Below, in pieces: positions 1 to 5,878 of a stretch of 5,878 bases of DNA. The notes below the pieces were generated by a model that did no database searches, was not told the origin of the DNA, and was given only the letters and a program-made list of their open reading frames with translations. Location of the stretch: assembly GCA_023145655.1 (NCBI GenBank), contig JAGLDI010000061.1, forward strand, positions 1 to 5,878, read 5' to 3'. This stretch comes from Desulfuromusa sp. GTDB lineage: Bacteria; Desulfobacterota; Desulfuromonadia; Desulfuromonadales; Geopsychrobacteraceae. Positions within the stretch are counted from its first letter, which is position 1, and each line of letters begins with the position of its first letter. Position numbers and translations under genes: made by a program.

Positions 1-678
1 ATGTTCTGTTGCTTTATACAAAAGGCCAAGGTTGAAACCGCAGCCCCAACCATCCCCTTCAAATCTTTGATCAATATCTTGTAGTGGCCCGGTCAGCGGA
101 GGTAAGACCCCACCACCAAGTTGCAAGTCAACAAGTGTATAAGCGGCTGTCTGATTGATTTTTTTCTTTAATGTGGAATCAAGGTAGACAAGGCTGAACC
201 CCCCCGCAATTGATAACTTGTCATTCAGGCGGTACGAAATAACTGGGTTGATATTGAGGGAGAGGATCTCACCCGATGTCCCCAGGTATCTTCCCTCATA
301 ATCATCGTCCCATTCAGTGGACAAACCGAAAGGGAAAAATAGCCCGATACCGGTACTGAACTTCTCATTGACTTGATGGGTATAGTACAAATATGAAGGG
401 AAATTCCAGTTATTTTCACCATCCTCCGAACCGCCGGAATCAAGATCAATACTGCGATCAGCATGGATTGCAGTTGTTCCAATCTCGATCTGACGACCGG
501 GTATGTCGTTCAATAATGCTGGATTAAAGTAGAGTGAAGATGGGCCGACAGGGTGAGCAACAACCGCATTTGCCTGCCCTAAGCCGGAAGCTCCCTGAGT
601 AAAGACTCCAAACCCTGAGGCGAATGCTGATCCCGTAAATAAAGAGAGTATCATCATGATAAAAATGGTCTGTTTCAT
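1..678 (-). CDS. FadL/OmpP1/TodX-family outer-membrane transporter, C-terminus cut by window edge
   Basis: This is an N-terminal fragment of 226 codons, open without a stop down to base 1. Family members form outer-membrane beta-barrels that admit long-chain fatty acids or other hydrophobic compounds, including aromatics in the TodX branch. Residues 1-20 are a signal peptide: a Lys near the start, a hydrophobic core and an AFA cleavage site. The mature protein begins SGFGVFTQGASGLGQANA, the usual FadL N-terminal pattern, followed by SSLYFNPA at 47-54, the family's conserved YFNPA segment. Beta-strand-like alternation follows, for example around 92-120 and 139-168. Family members are usually about 400-450 residues, so roughly half is present. 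The ATG at 678 is supported by AGGAG six bases upstream. It lies 48 bases after the methyltransferase gene with no visible terminator, so co-transcription is likely. The family is clear; the substrate cannot be told. Confidence 0.9.
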   Translation of the reverse strand, partial: MKQTIFIMMILSLFTGSAFASGFGVFTQGASGLGQANAVVAHPVGPSSLYFNPALLNDIPGRQIEIGTTAIHADRSIDLDSGGSEDGENNWNFPSYLYYTHQVNEKFSTGIGLFFPFGLSTEWDDDYEGRYLGTSGEILSLNINPVISYRLNDKLSIAGGFSLVYLDSTLKKKINQTAAYTLVDLQLGGGVLPPLTGPLQDIDQRFEGDGWGCGFNLGLLYKATEH

Positions 679-726
679 TGAGAACTCCTGTCAGCTTATC
701 CCCACTCCCCTGTTAACCCATTGATA
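679..726 (-). other. 48-base intergenic gap, the only non-coding spacer between genes
   Basis: This gap separates the methyltransferase stop codon (TAA) from the start of the FadL-family gene. It is G-rich on the coding strand and holds the AGGAG site at its downstream end. I see no inverted repeat followed by a T-run that would act as a terminator, and no convincing -35/-10 pair. The simplest reading is read-through from the upstream genes. Confidence 0.6.
685..689 (-). promoter_or_regulatory. Shine-Dalgarno site of the FadL-family gene
   Basis: The minus strand reads AGGAG followed by TTCTCA and then ATG, a consensus site with a six-base spacer. It fixes the start at 678. It is also the clearest ribosome binding site of the cluster, which would allow this gene to be translated independently of the coupled genes upstream of it. 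Confidence 0.85.
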
Positions 727-1548
727 TTAAATTGGTTTGGTCCCTCTTGCAATAATCAGAGGGGTATAGGTGAAGCGTAGCGGGTTGTTCATGAATGCTT
801 GAACCTCATGATGAAACGCTTCAAAACTTCCCTCGTAAGCGCTAAATGGACATCCTGATTTTTGAGCTGCAACTTCAACTTTGCGCTGCCAGTTGTAACT
901 ATCGCTTTCTTCGATTTCTCCATAGATCAGATGGTGCATTTCTGCTGTGCAGGCAATATTCAGAAAACCAAGCTTGTAGAGATGACCATAAAGGTGTCGA
1001 CCGGCATAGGGATCAAAGTCAAAATCCTTTTCCAACCGGGACATAACATCCAGAAGAGTTTGTTGCAGCCGCTTGCTCATCCCACTGTGACTCAGGCTGT
1101 TGTTGTCCAGATCGGCAAGACAGGCAATTCCTCCGGGCTTTAACGAGGCAATGCTGTGGACAACAATCTGTTGCTGCTCTGCTCTGAAATATTCAAGAAA
1201 GAAACGGGTCCACATAGCATCGTAGAGTTGCACACTATGATATGGCTGTTGAATATCGTGGTGGACAAAATCAATATTGTTCGTTGCATATTGTTCGTGG
1301 GCAGTTGCCAGTCGCTCCGCAGAGAAATCAAGCCCGGTCACATGTCCATTTGGGCCAACAAGTTCTGCCAATGCTTTGGTGGTGATACCGGTTCCACAAC
1401 CAACATCCAGAACTCGCATACCGGGGCCGATCCCGGCCCATGCTGCCTGGCGCTTAACTGCTTCCTTATCGGTTTTCAATTCAAGCCGCTTCCCTTCATC
1501 CTGATTTTCCATCAGGTAGGTCCGGCTCGGTTTTTCTTTAATAGGCAT
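727..1548 (-). CDS. Class I SAM-dependent methyltransferase
   Basis: This 273-residue protein is predicted to move a methyl group from S-adenosylmethionine to an unidentified acceptor in the cytoplasm. The Rossmann-fold motifs stand in order: motif I VLDVGCGTG at 46-54, the acidic post-I strand GLDFS at 72-76 (Asp74 would contact the ribose), HHDIQQP at 96-102, YDAMWTRFFLEY at 109-120, and LKPGGIACLADLD at 136-148 for motif III. The N-terminal segment YLMENQDEGKRLELKTD resembles a lead-in seen in many Methyltransf_11/25-type enzymes. The C-terminal 120 residues, with several His and aromatic residues, probably shape the acceptor site. The ATG overlaps the end of the HD-GYP gene by 11 bases and has only a weak purine-rich site (AGAAAG) upstream, so translational coupling is likely. 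An in-frame ATG at residue 13 is a less likely start. The length is normal and the frame intact. The acceptor could be a small molecule, lipid or protein. Confidence 0.93.
   Translation of the reverse strand: MPIKEKPSRTYLMENQDEGKRLELKTDKEAVKRQAAWAGIGPGMRVLDVGCGTGITTKALAELVGPNGHVTGLDFSAERLATAHEQYATNNIDFVHHDIQQPYHSVQLYDAMWTRFFLEYFRAEQQQIVVHSIASLKPGGIACLADLDNNSLSHSGMSKRLQQTLLDVMSRLEKDFDFDPYAGRHLYGHLYKLGFLNIACTAEMHHLIYGEIEESDSYNWQRKVEVAAQKSGCPFSAYEGSFEAFHHEVQAFMNNPLRFTYTPLIIARGTKPI
1538..1548 (-). other. 11-base overlap between the HD-GYP gene and the methyltransferase gene
   Basis: The methyltransferase ATG (1548-1546) lies inside the last codons of the upstream gene, whose TAA occupies 1540-1538 in a different frame. 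With only a weak ribosome binding site upstream, initiation probably depends on ribosomes finishing the upstream gene. Confidence 0.8.
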
Positions 1549-3868
1549 TAGAGGCTTTCTTGTGTTTGGTACTGGTTGGCATCGGTGATATTTGCAGGCG
1601 TACCAGCTGATTCACCAAATTTTGAGTTTGTTTGGGGATTTGCTGGAAGCAGATAGCAAACCCCTCGGGGTGATTGCTGCTGGCTGGAGACTGTTTATCG
1701 TTGATCCAGGCAACATTACCAGAAATCTGAATAAATTCGTCGCTTTCTGGAAGGGCAAAAGTCAAAATCAGAGGTTCCTTTTTGTCAATCGGACCAGAAC
1801 AGGAGATGAAAGCTCCTCTGGCCCCGATATCCATAATATCACCGGACAATATCCGCTGTTTCTGCCGGACAGATGCTTGAGTCCGGTACTGTATTCGTGG
1901 TGCTCTGCGCCGAGATACAGCAGGGGATTCAGTTTGATAACTAGGGGCACTTGGTTTTATCAAAGAAAAATCCCGTTCTTTCAGGTAGACGAGAAAGGCA
2001 CTGATAATCTTTGGATCAAAGTGCCTTCCGGAGCCTTCCTGCACCAGGCTGAGAGCTTTTTCTAGGGGCATCGGTTCACGGTAATGGCGCTTAGAGGTGA
2101 TTGCCTCAAAGAAATCGGCGACCGCTATAATTCTCGCGCCAAGGAGAATTTCCTCCCCTTTCAGTCCTGCCGGATAACCGGAGCCATCCCAATGTTCATG
2201 ATGGGATCCAGCAATCTGTGGAATTTGTGTTTGCAGCCCCCGGAATGGAACTTGACTCAGAATATGCTGAGACCGGTCTGGATGGGTATTAATGATATCT
2301 CGCTCTCCAGGAGTTAAGCGCCCATTTTTTTTAAGAATCGAATCAGGGATACCAATTTTTCCATAATCGTGAAGCAATCCTGCAATTCTGATCATCTGTA
2401 TATATTCAGCAGATTGTCCCAGTTGTTTGGCTATGCCAGCTGAATACTCGGTGACCACTTCACTATGACCTGCGGTGAGATAATCTCTGGCATCGATAGA
2501 TTGGCCAAGAATCCCCAGAGTTTTTTCAAAGGAGACCTCTAACTTTTCAATCAGTCTGACATTTTGTATTGCAACACCAATCGCTGGGGCAATGCCCTGG
2601 AGTAAGTTTATATCATTTGGGGTTAATGGGCGCTCGGTGCCCCGATTGGTCACAGCAATGACCCCTAAAGATTTTTCCCCGACAATAATTGGGCAGCAGA
2701 TGAATGACTGAATCCCAAGATCTTTGATAAACTTACGTGATTTGGTTGATAACCTTTCTTCAATTTCTTCCGTATCATTAATAATAAAGTTTTTCTGCTG
2801 GTGGAAAGCCTGGACAAATGGTCCCTGACTGTTGGGGTTATTGAGGCTGAAAGATGACGATAGTGACTGGCTGAAGTCCTTCTTGGAGTAGCCGTACGAG
2901 GACTTAATTTCAAGACGGGTTTTTTCCCGGTTCGACAGAAGGATCGCGCCACAATCAAAACCAAGCCCCGACTCCATTACTTTGATGATGGTACTTAAAA
3001 CTCCTTCAACCGATCTTTCCTTGGTCAAAACCTGACCAATTTCATGAACCAGTCGGATATTTTGTGAACTGGTATTGATCAGTTCAGTCAGGCGTTCGGA
3101 ACTGTCCCACATGTTCTCCATTGAACTCGTCATTTCCTTGCGGCGTAGAATTTCTGTAGCCAGTGAAACTCCCAGACACAGGAATGACACCGGAAGTGAA
3201 TAAGCCAGGAAAGTTTTGAAAGGTAAAAGGGATAGCCCCGGAGCAATAGTGAGAACTAAAAAAACCATAAAAGCGTTACGAATACTGGCAACAATGTTGG
3301 AAGGTTTTCTCTTCCAGGTAATAATATAACGGCAGCAGCTTCCCCCCTTAAAGAGGCATTCCGGCTGTTCTATTTTTGGTAAGCCAAGGTGAAATCCATC
3401 GACGATGGCTTCAAAATAGCCAATACGATTTTCGCACTGAAAAGGTTCTTCATTGACCCCTTCCTTTGGGGTTACAGTAATTTCGACCTTGTTACGTCTA
3501 ATAGCTCTGGATTTATAATCCCCTGATCGTGTCAGTCGTGTGCTTAAACGACTGATAAGTTGAAAGGCTAAAGAGGGTCCCATCAGGCCAAAGGTGTACT
3601 GTTGCAGAGAGCCAATGGTTCTGGGAGATGCTGCCAATCGACCAGCCTCTCTGGCAATATTATGATTGCCTGTCAATTCAACGATTTTTTCATGGAAACG
3701 ATTGATTTGAGACTGTGAAAACCAGAAACCTTCGTCATCTACCTCATGACGTTCCATTTCTGCATAGGCTAAAATTTGACCGATACTGACATCCGGATAT
3801 TTTGATCGGAGCAGCTTTGCATAGACGTTAATCAAACGTGAATTATATAGAGAATCACTTTTCTTCAT
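1538..3868 (-). CDS. V4R-like sensor, two membrane helices, GAF, HD-GYP c-di-GMP phosphodiesterase, C-terminal PilZ
   Basis: Predicted inner-membrane enzyme of 776 residues that hydrolyses c-di-GMP. Domains in order: a V4R-like cytoplasmic domain (about 10-187) with the Cys pattern QCENRIGYFEA (144-154) and ECLFKGGSCC (170-179); two hydrophobic helices (about 198-215 and 219-241) with a very short turn; a linker helix; GAF (about 285-440); HD-GYP (about 445-630); PilZ (about 653-760). The HD-GYP metal and signature residues are all present: His468, HDYGKIGIPD (500-509), His529, HHEHWDGSGYP (556-566), Asp585 and GRHFDP (614-619). The PilZ domain has overlapping RxxxR motifs (Arg654, 658, 662) and DIGARG (680-685), where Gly replaces the usual Ser of DxSxxG. 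I chose the ATG because it shares ATGA with the preceding stop. A GTG at 3931 preceded by AAGGA would add 21 residues and cannot be excluded. Active phosphodiesterase is likely; the ligand sensed is unknown. Confidence 0.95.
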   Translation of the reverse strand: MKKSDSLYNSRLINVYAKLLRSKYPDVSIGQILAYAEMERHEVDDEGFWFSQSQINRFHEKIVELTGNHNIAREAGRLAASPRTIGSLQQYTFGLMGPSLAFQLISRLSTRLTRSGDYKSRAIRRNKVEITVTPKEGVNEEPFQCENRIGYFEAIVDGFHLGLPKIEQPECLFKGGSCCRYIITWKRKPSNIVASIRNAFMVFLVLTIAPGLSLLPFKTFLAYSLPVSFLCLGVSLATEILRRKEMTSSMENMWDSSERLTELINTSSQNIRLVHEIGQVLTKERSVEGVLSTIIKVMESGLGFDCGAILLSNREKTRLEIKSSYGYSKKDFSQSLSSSFSLNNPNSQGPFVQAFHQQKNFIINDTEEIEERLSTKSRKFIKDLGIQSFICCPIIVGEKSLGVIAVTNRGTERPLTPNDINLLQGIAPAIGVAIQNVRLIEKLEVSFEKTLGILGQSIDARDYLTAGHSEVVTEYSAGIAKQLGQSAEYIQMIRIAGLLHDYGKIGIPDSILKKNGRLTPGERDIINTHPDRSQHILSQVPFRGLQTQIPQIAGSHHEHWDGSGYPAGLKGEEILLGARIIAVADFFEAITSKRHYREPMPLEKALSLVQEGSGRHFDPKIISAFLVYLKERDFSLIKPSAPSYQTESPAVSRRRAPRIQYRTQASVRQKQRILSGDIMDIGARGAFISCSGPIDKKEPLILTFALPESDEFIQISGNVAWINDKQSPASSNHPEGFAICFQQIPKQTQNLVNQLVRLQISPMPTSTKHKKASNAY
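3865..3868 (-). other. ATGA stop/start overlap between the PilZ gene and the HD-GYP gene
   Basis: On the minus strand ATGA contains the HD-GYP gene's ATG (3868-3866) and the PilZ gene's TGA (3867-3865). No good Shine-Dalgarno site stands before this ATG, which fits start by re-initiating ribosomes (translational coupling). It also ties the amounts of the two c-di-GMP proteins together. Confidence 0.75.
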
Positions 3869-5856
3869 CGGCAAAATCGATTCATCCAAGACATATATGA
3901 CTCCATCCCTTCTGGGATATTCAAGGTCCACATGGTGTATTCCTTATCAGCATTAAAGTTACATGAGTCAAGAAAACTATTAGGGAAAACCATTACAGGG
4001 TCTGAATTTTTTTCATGCTTCAGTGCCTGACTACAGATGGCGACACGAATCATATCAAAATATTCAGGCTGGGAATCGATCAGATAAACAGTAATTGCGT
4101 TCGTAATTTCAGAGAGGTTCAGGCCAATACCTGTAGACTGTATATCAATAAGTGCTATAGGAGAATCCTGATAGCGTAGGGCAAGTAGCTCTCGTTGTCT
4201 GGATAACCCATTGGCCTTATATTTTTCTGATAGCGATTGATCATCAAGGTCTTCCGGAAGCATGTCAAGTGCTTCTGGCAACATCCCGGCCGAGATTTTT
4301 TGATAATAGCCATAAAACTCATTCAAGTCGGATCTCACTGCAGGGTCAATGCTCCACCCCCTGGCTAGATCGTCTTCTCCGCCCATAAATGTTCTGGCCT
4401 CATTGATGTAGGAGTAGCAATCTAATGAGGTTTTTTTTGAGTCTTTTAACTCACCAACATAATCACCAAAATAACGTTTTGGAAATCTATTAACTGTTCT
4501 GTAGTAGCCAATAATATATTTGAGATGTGTTGGATCCAACTGGTAGCTGTCATTTATATATTCTGAAATAGCACGCAATACTCTTAATCCTGCTCTTTGA
4601 CTATTCACTGCGGCATGATGCTGACAAAACCAGGTATTCTGATAAACATGCAATGCTGAAAAATGACCAAAAATCCGTCCCTGATTCTGATAAATAAAAT
4701 GGCGACTGATATCTACCCCTTTTTGGTAGAGGGTCAGATAAGACTGCATCATTTCTTCACGTTTACTGGCGATTTCGGCATATTTTTTGGGGTAGAGAAA
4801 ACCGGTTTCAAAAAAGAAATCAAACAAATCTTCTGGATCAATCTGATTGCTGATGTAGGTGCTGGAATTCTGTGCCTGCTGAATGAAATTGATCAACTGT
4901 AGATGATCCTGAATATTGATATCTAAAATTGCGCAGCCGATCCGTACCGTTTCCGGTTCCTTTTCATCCGCTTCACAATAAACAACCTGCATCATGCAGG
5001 GGATGACGAGGTTGTTGGTAAATGAAATTTTTGCATTTCTGATCAACAGGCCGGGGATTAATGCGGCTCTGGTTGATTTTTCATTTACGGAGAAGCCCAG
5101 GCTGCCCAGATCGGTGATTTTCAACCTGACTTTTTTACCGGTAATTGGATGATCAAACAGCAGGTCTGGAGATGGAACCAGTTGCTGGCGGCGCGTGCGG
5201 TATTTTCTGGGAGTGTAGCGTGGTGTCGCTTTCATGTCGGGAATTAACAGATACTGCCCATGTCCACGGGGAGAAAGGGTCACCTGACCGGTGTAAACAG
5301 GATCATTATCGCACTGAACGGTCAACATGGCAGGGGCATTTTTGTTCAGCCAGGTAAAAGAGAGATCCTCCCCGGCGTGAAGATCGACCAGAATCCCTTT
5401 AACTGAATAATCCAGTAATTTACCTGAGAAGACGATAGCGTTCTGAGTGAGGGTTACGGGGATCTCTTTTTCAACACAGGTAAAGCGAATTTGCTTTCTG
5501 AATCCGGATTCCACCGCTGTTTCAGGAACCGTAAAGCTTATGGTTCGATCGCTGATTCGATAAATTTCAGGCTTGAATTCGTAGGAACCCCGGTTGGTAT
5601 TCAGGATGATTTTCACCAAATTGAATGAATACAGGGAGGCCGGGGAAGATTCCTCTTTAATCCAGGTTGCGGTGATGCTTTCATCAGCAACCGGATCCGG
5701 GTTGGCTTTTAAGTAGATACAATAATTATGATTTTTATGCTGCATACAAATTATCAAAGGGGTCTTTTGATAATGGAGCGCATTGATCTGATTCAGCAGT
5801 TGAGTTTGCCGAATCGACCTGAGCTGGGCAACATTTTTTTCCTTTACTACAGTCAC
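3865..5856 (-). CDS. Tandem PilZ c-di-GMP receptor with a GNAT-like C-terminal region
   Basis: This 663-residue soluble protein has no signal peptide or membrane helix. Residues 15-110 form a beta-rich region like the YcgR/PilZN accessory domain. A first PilZ domain follows (about 118-210) with both canonical c-di-GMP motifs, RKQIR (120-124) and DYSVKG (149-154). A second PilZ-like domain (about 211-328) has an Arg-rich entry (RYTPRKYRTRR, 213-223) and DLGSLG (249-254), with Gly in place of the motif's Ser. The C-terminal half (about 345-663) is not recognised with certainty. The stretch 393-467 (GRIFGHFSALHVYQNTWF, then AAVNSQRAGLRVL and FGDYVGEL) resembles a GNAT acyltransferase fold, with RAGLRVL in the place of the acyl-CoA loop. 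It probably acts as a c-di-GMP-controlled effector, with the output unknown. The GTG start follows GGGGAG at a six-base spacing; a nearby ATG (5870) is out of frame and soon stops. It is the first gene seen of the cluster. Confidence 0.88.
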   Translation of the reverse strand: MTVVKEKNVAQLRSIRQTQLLNQINALHYQKTPLIICMQHKNHNYCIYLKANPDPVADESITATWIKEESSPASLYSFNLVKIILNTNRGSYEFKPEIYRISDRTISFTVPETAVESGFRKQIRFTCVEKEIPVTLTQNAIVFSGKLLDYSVKGILVDLHAGEDLSFTWLNKNAPAMLTVQCDNDPVYTGQVTLSPRGHGQYLLIPDMKATPRYTPRKYRTRRQQLVPSPDLLFDHPITGKKVRLKITDLGSLGFSVNEKSTRAALIPGLLIRNAKISFTNNLVIPCMMQVVYCEADEKEPETVRIGCAILDINIQDHLQLINFIQQAQNSSTYISNQIDPEDLFDFFFETGFLYPKKYAEIASKREEMMQSYLTLYQKGVDISRHFIYQNQGRIFGHFSALHVYQNTWFCQHHAAVNSQRAGLRVLRAISEYINDSYQLDPTHLKYIIGYYRTVNRFPKRYFGDYVGELKDSKKTSLDCYSYINEARTFMGGEDDLARGWSIDPAVRSDLNEFYGYYQKISAGMLPEALDMLPEDLDDQSLSEKYKANGLSRQRELLALRYQDSPIALIDIQSTGIGLNLSEITNAITVYLIDSQPEYFDMIRVAICSQALKHEKNSDPVMVFPNSFLDSCNFNADKEYTMWTLNIPEGMESYMSWMNRFCR
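3931..3945 (-). promoter_or_regulatory. Alternative GTG start of the HD-GYP gene with an AAGGA ribosome binding site
   Basis: The minus strand carries AAGGA (3945-3941), a nine-base spacer, then GTG (3931-3929) in the HD-GYP frame. Starting here would add 21 residues (beginning MDLEYPRRDG) and make a 67-base overlap with the PilZ gene. The site lies inside the PilZ gene's coding sequence (…DKEYTMW…), so the AAGGA may simply be coding. It is recorded because it competes with the ATG at 3868. Confidence 0.35.
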
Positions 5857-5862
5857 ACTTTT

Positions 5863-5868
5863 CTCCCC
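5863..5868 (-). promoter_or_regulatory. Shine-Dalgarno site deciding the GTG start of the PilZ gene
   Basis: The minus strand reads GGGGAG, six bases (AAAAGT), then GTG. The frame remains open upstream for seven codons to the window edge but has no ATG, GTG or TTG there, so the GTG at 5856 is the only start visible. The promoter must lie beyond the right edge, because only 22 bases of upstream sequence are present. Confidence 0.7.
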
Positions 5869-5878
5869 ATAGCCCCCC

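Noticed and set aside
225..482. Minus-strand ORF of 85 codons
   Set aside because: It is out of frame with the FadL-family gene, which has a signal peptide and family motifs over the same bases.
679..726. Terminator or promoter between the methyltransferase and FadL-family genes
   Set aside because: No stem-loop with a T-run and no convincing -35/-10 pair could be seen in the 48 bases.
1156..1551. Plus-strand ORF of 131 codons, and other plus-strand ORFs at 846-1143 and 1277-1504
   Set aside because: They lie entirely antisense to the methyltransferase, whose motifs are intact. Their translations are rich in Cys, Trp and Arg with no recognisable domain.
1592..2065. Plus-strand ORF of 157 codons
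   Set aside because: It is antisense to the PilZ and HD-GYP coding region, with no domain or credible ribosome binding site; it is a shadow frame.
2322..2331. A-run on the coding strand of the HD-GYP gene (ILKKNGRL) as a possible programmed frameshift site
   Set aside because: The frame continues unchanged into the HHEHWDGSGYP motif and the PilZ domain, so no shift is needed. The same holds for the A8 run near 4431-4438 in the PilZ gene.
2665..2964. Minus-strand ORF of 99 codons inside the HD-GYP gene
   Set aside because: It is an alternate frame within the GAF-coding region, and the main frame reads through with sensible domain sequence.
5871..5878. C-run at the right edge as a regulatory element
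   Set aside because: Only a few bases are visible, and nothing beyond a short G-tract on the coding strand can be supported.

Overview
The window holds one compact gene cluster, read entirely from the minus strand from the right edge to the left edge. It contains four protein-coding genes and almost no non-coding DNA. In transcription order they are: (1) a 663-residue protein with two PilZ cyclic-di-GMP receptor domains and a large C-terminal region that looks acetyltransferase (GNAT)-like; (2) a membrane-anchored V4R-like/GAF/HD-GYP/PilZ protein, predicted to be a c-di-GMP phosphodiesterase; (3) a class I SAM-dependent methyltransferase; (4) the N-terminal half (226 residues) of a FadL/OmpP1/TodX-family outer-membrane transporter, cut by the left edge of the window. 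No RNA gene, mobile element, CRISPR array or convincing terminator was seen.

The first three genes overlap. Gene 1 and gene 2 share an ATGA stop/start junction, although gene 2 also has a credible GTG start 63 bases further upstream. Genes 2 and 3 overlap by 11 bases. Gene 4 follows after only 48 bases, with its own strong AGGAG ribosome binding site. The layout suggests one polycistronic transcript whose promoter lies beyond the right edge.

The organism is most likely a Gram-negative bacterium of the Desulfobacterota (former deltaproteobacteria), perhaps Desulfobulbales-like. This rests on the outer-membrane FadL protein, the moderate G+C content judged by eye, and the style of the PilZ and V4R/HD-GYP proteins as I remember them. 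The lineage call is an inference and no genus is claimed.

Functionally, the cluster pairs c-di-GMP reading (three PilZ domains) with c-di-GMP hydrolysis (HD-GYP), but no GGDEF synthase is encoded here. V4R domains in other proteins bind small molecules, often aromatic ones, and FadL/TodX proteins carry hydrophobic compounds across the outer membrane. One hypothesis is therefore that the cluster links sensing or uptake of a hydrophobic compound to c-di-GMP output. No domain search or structural comparison could be run, so the GNAT-like and V4R-like calls are pattern-based.
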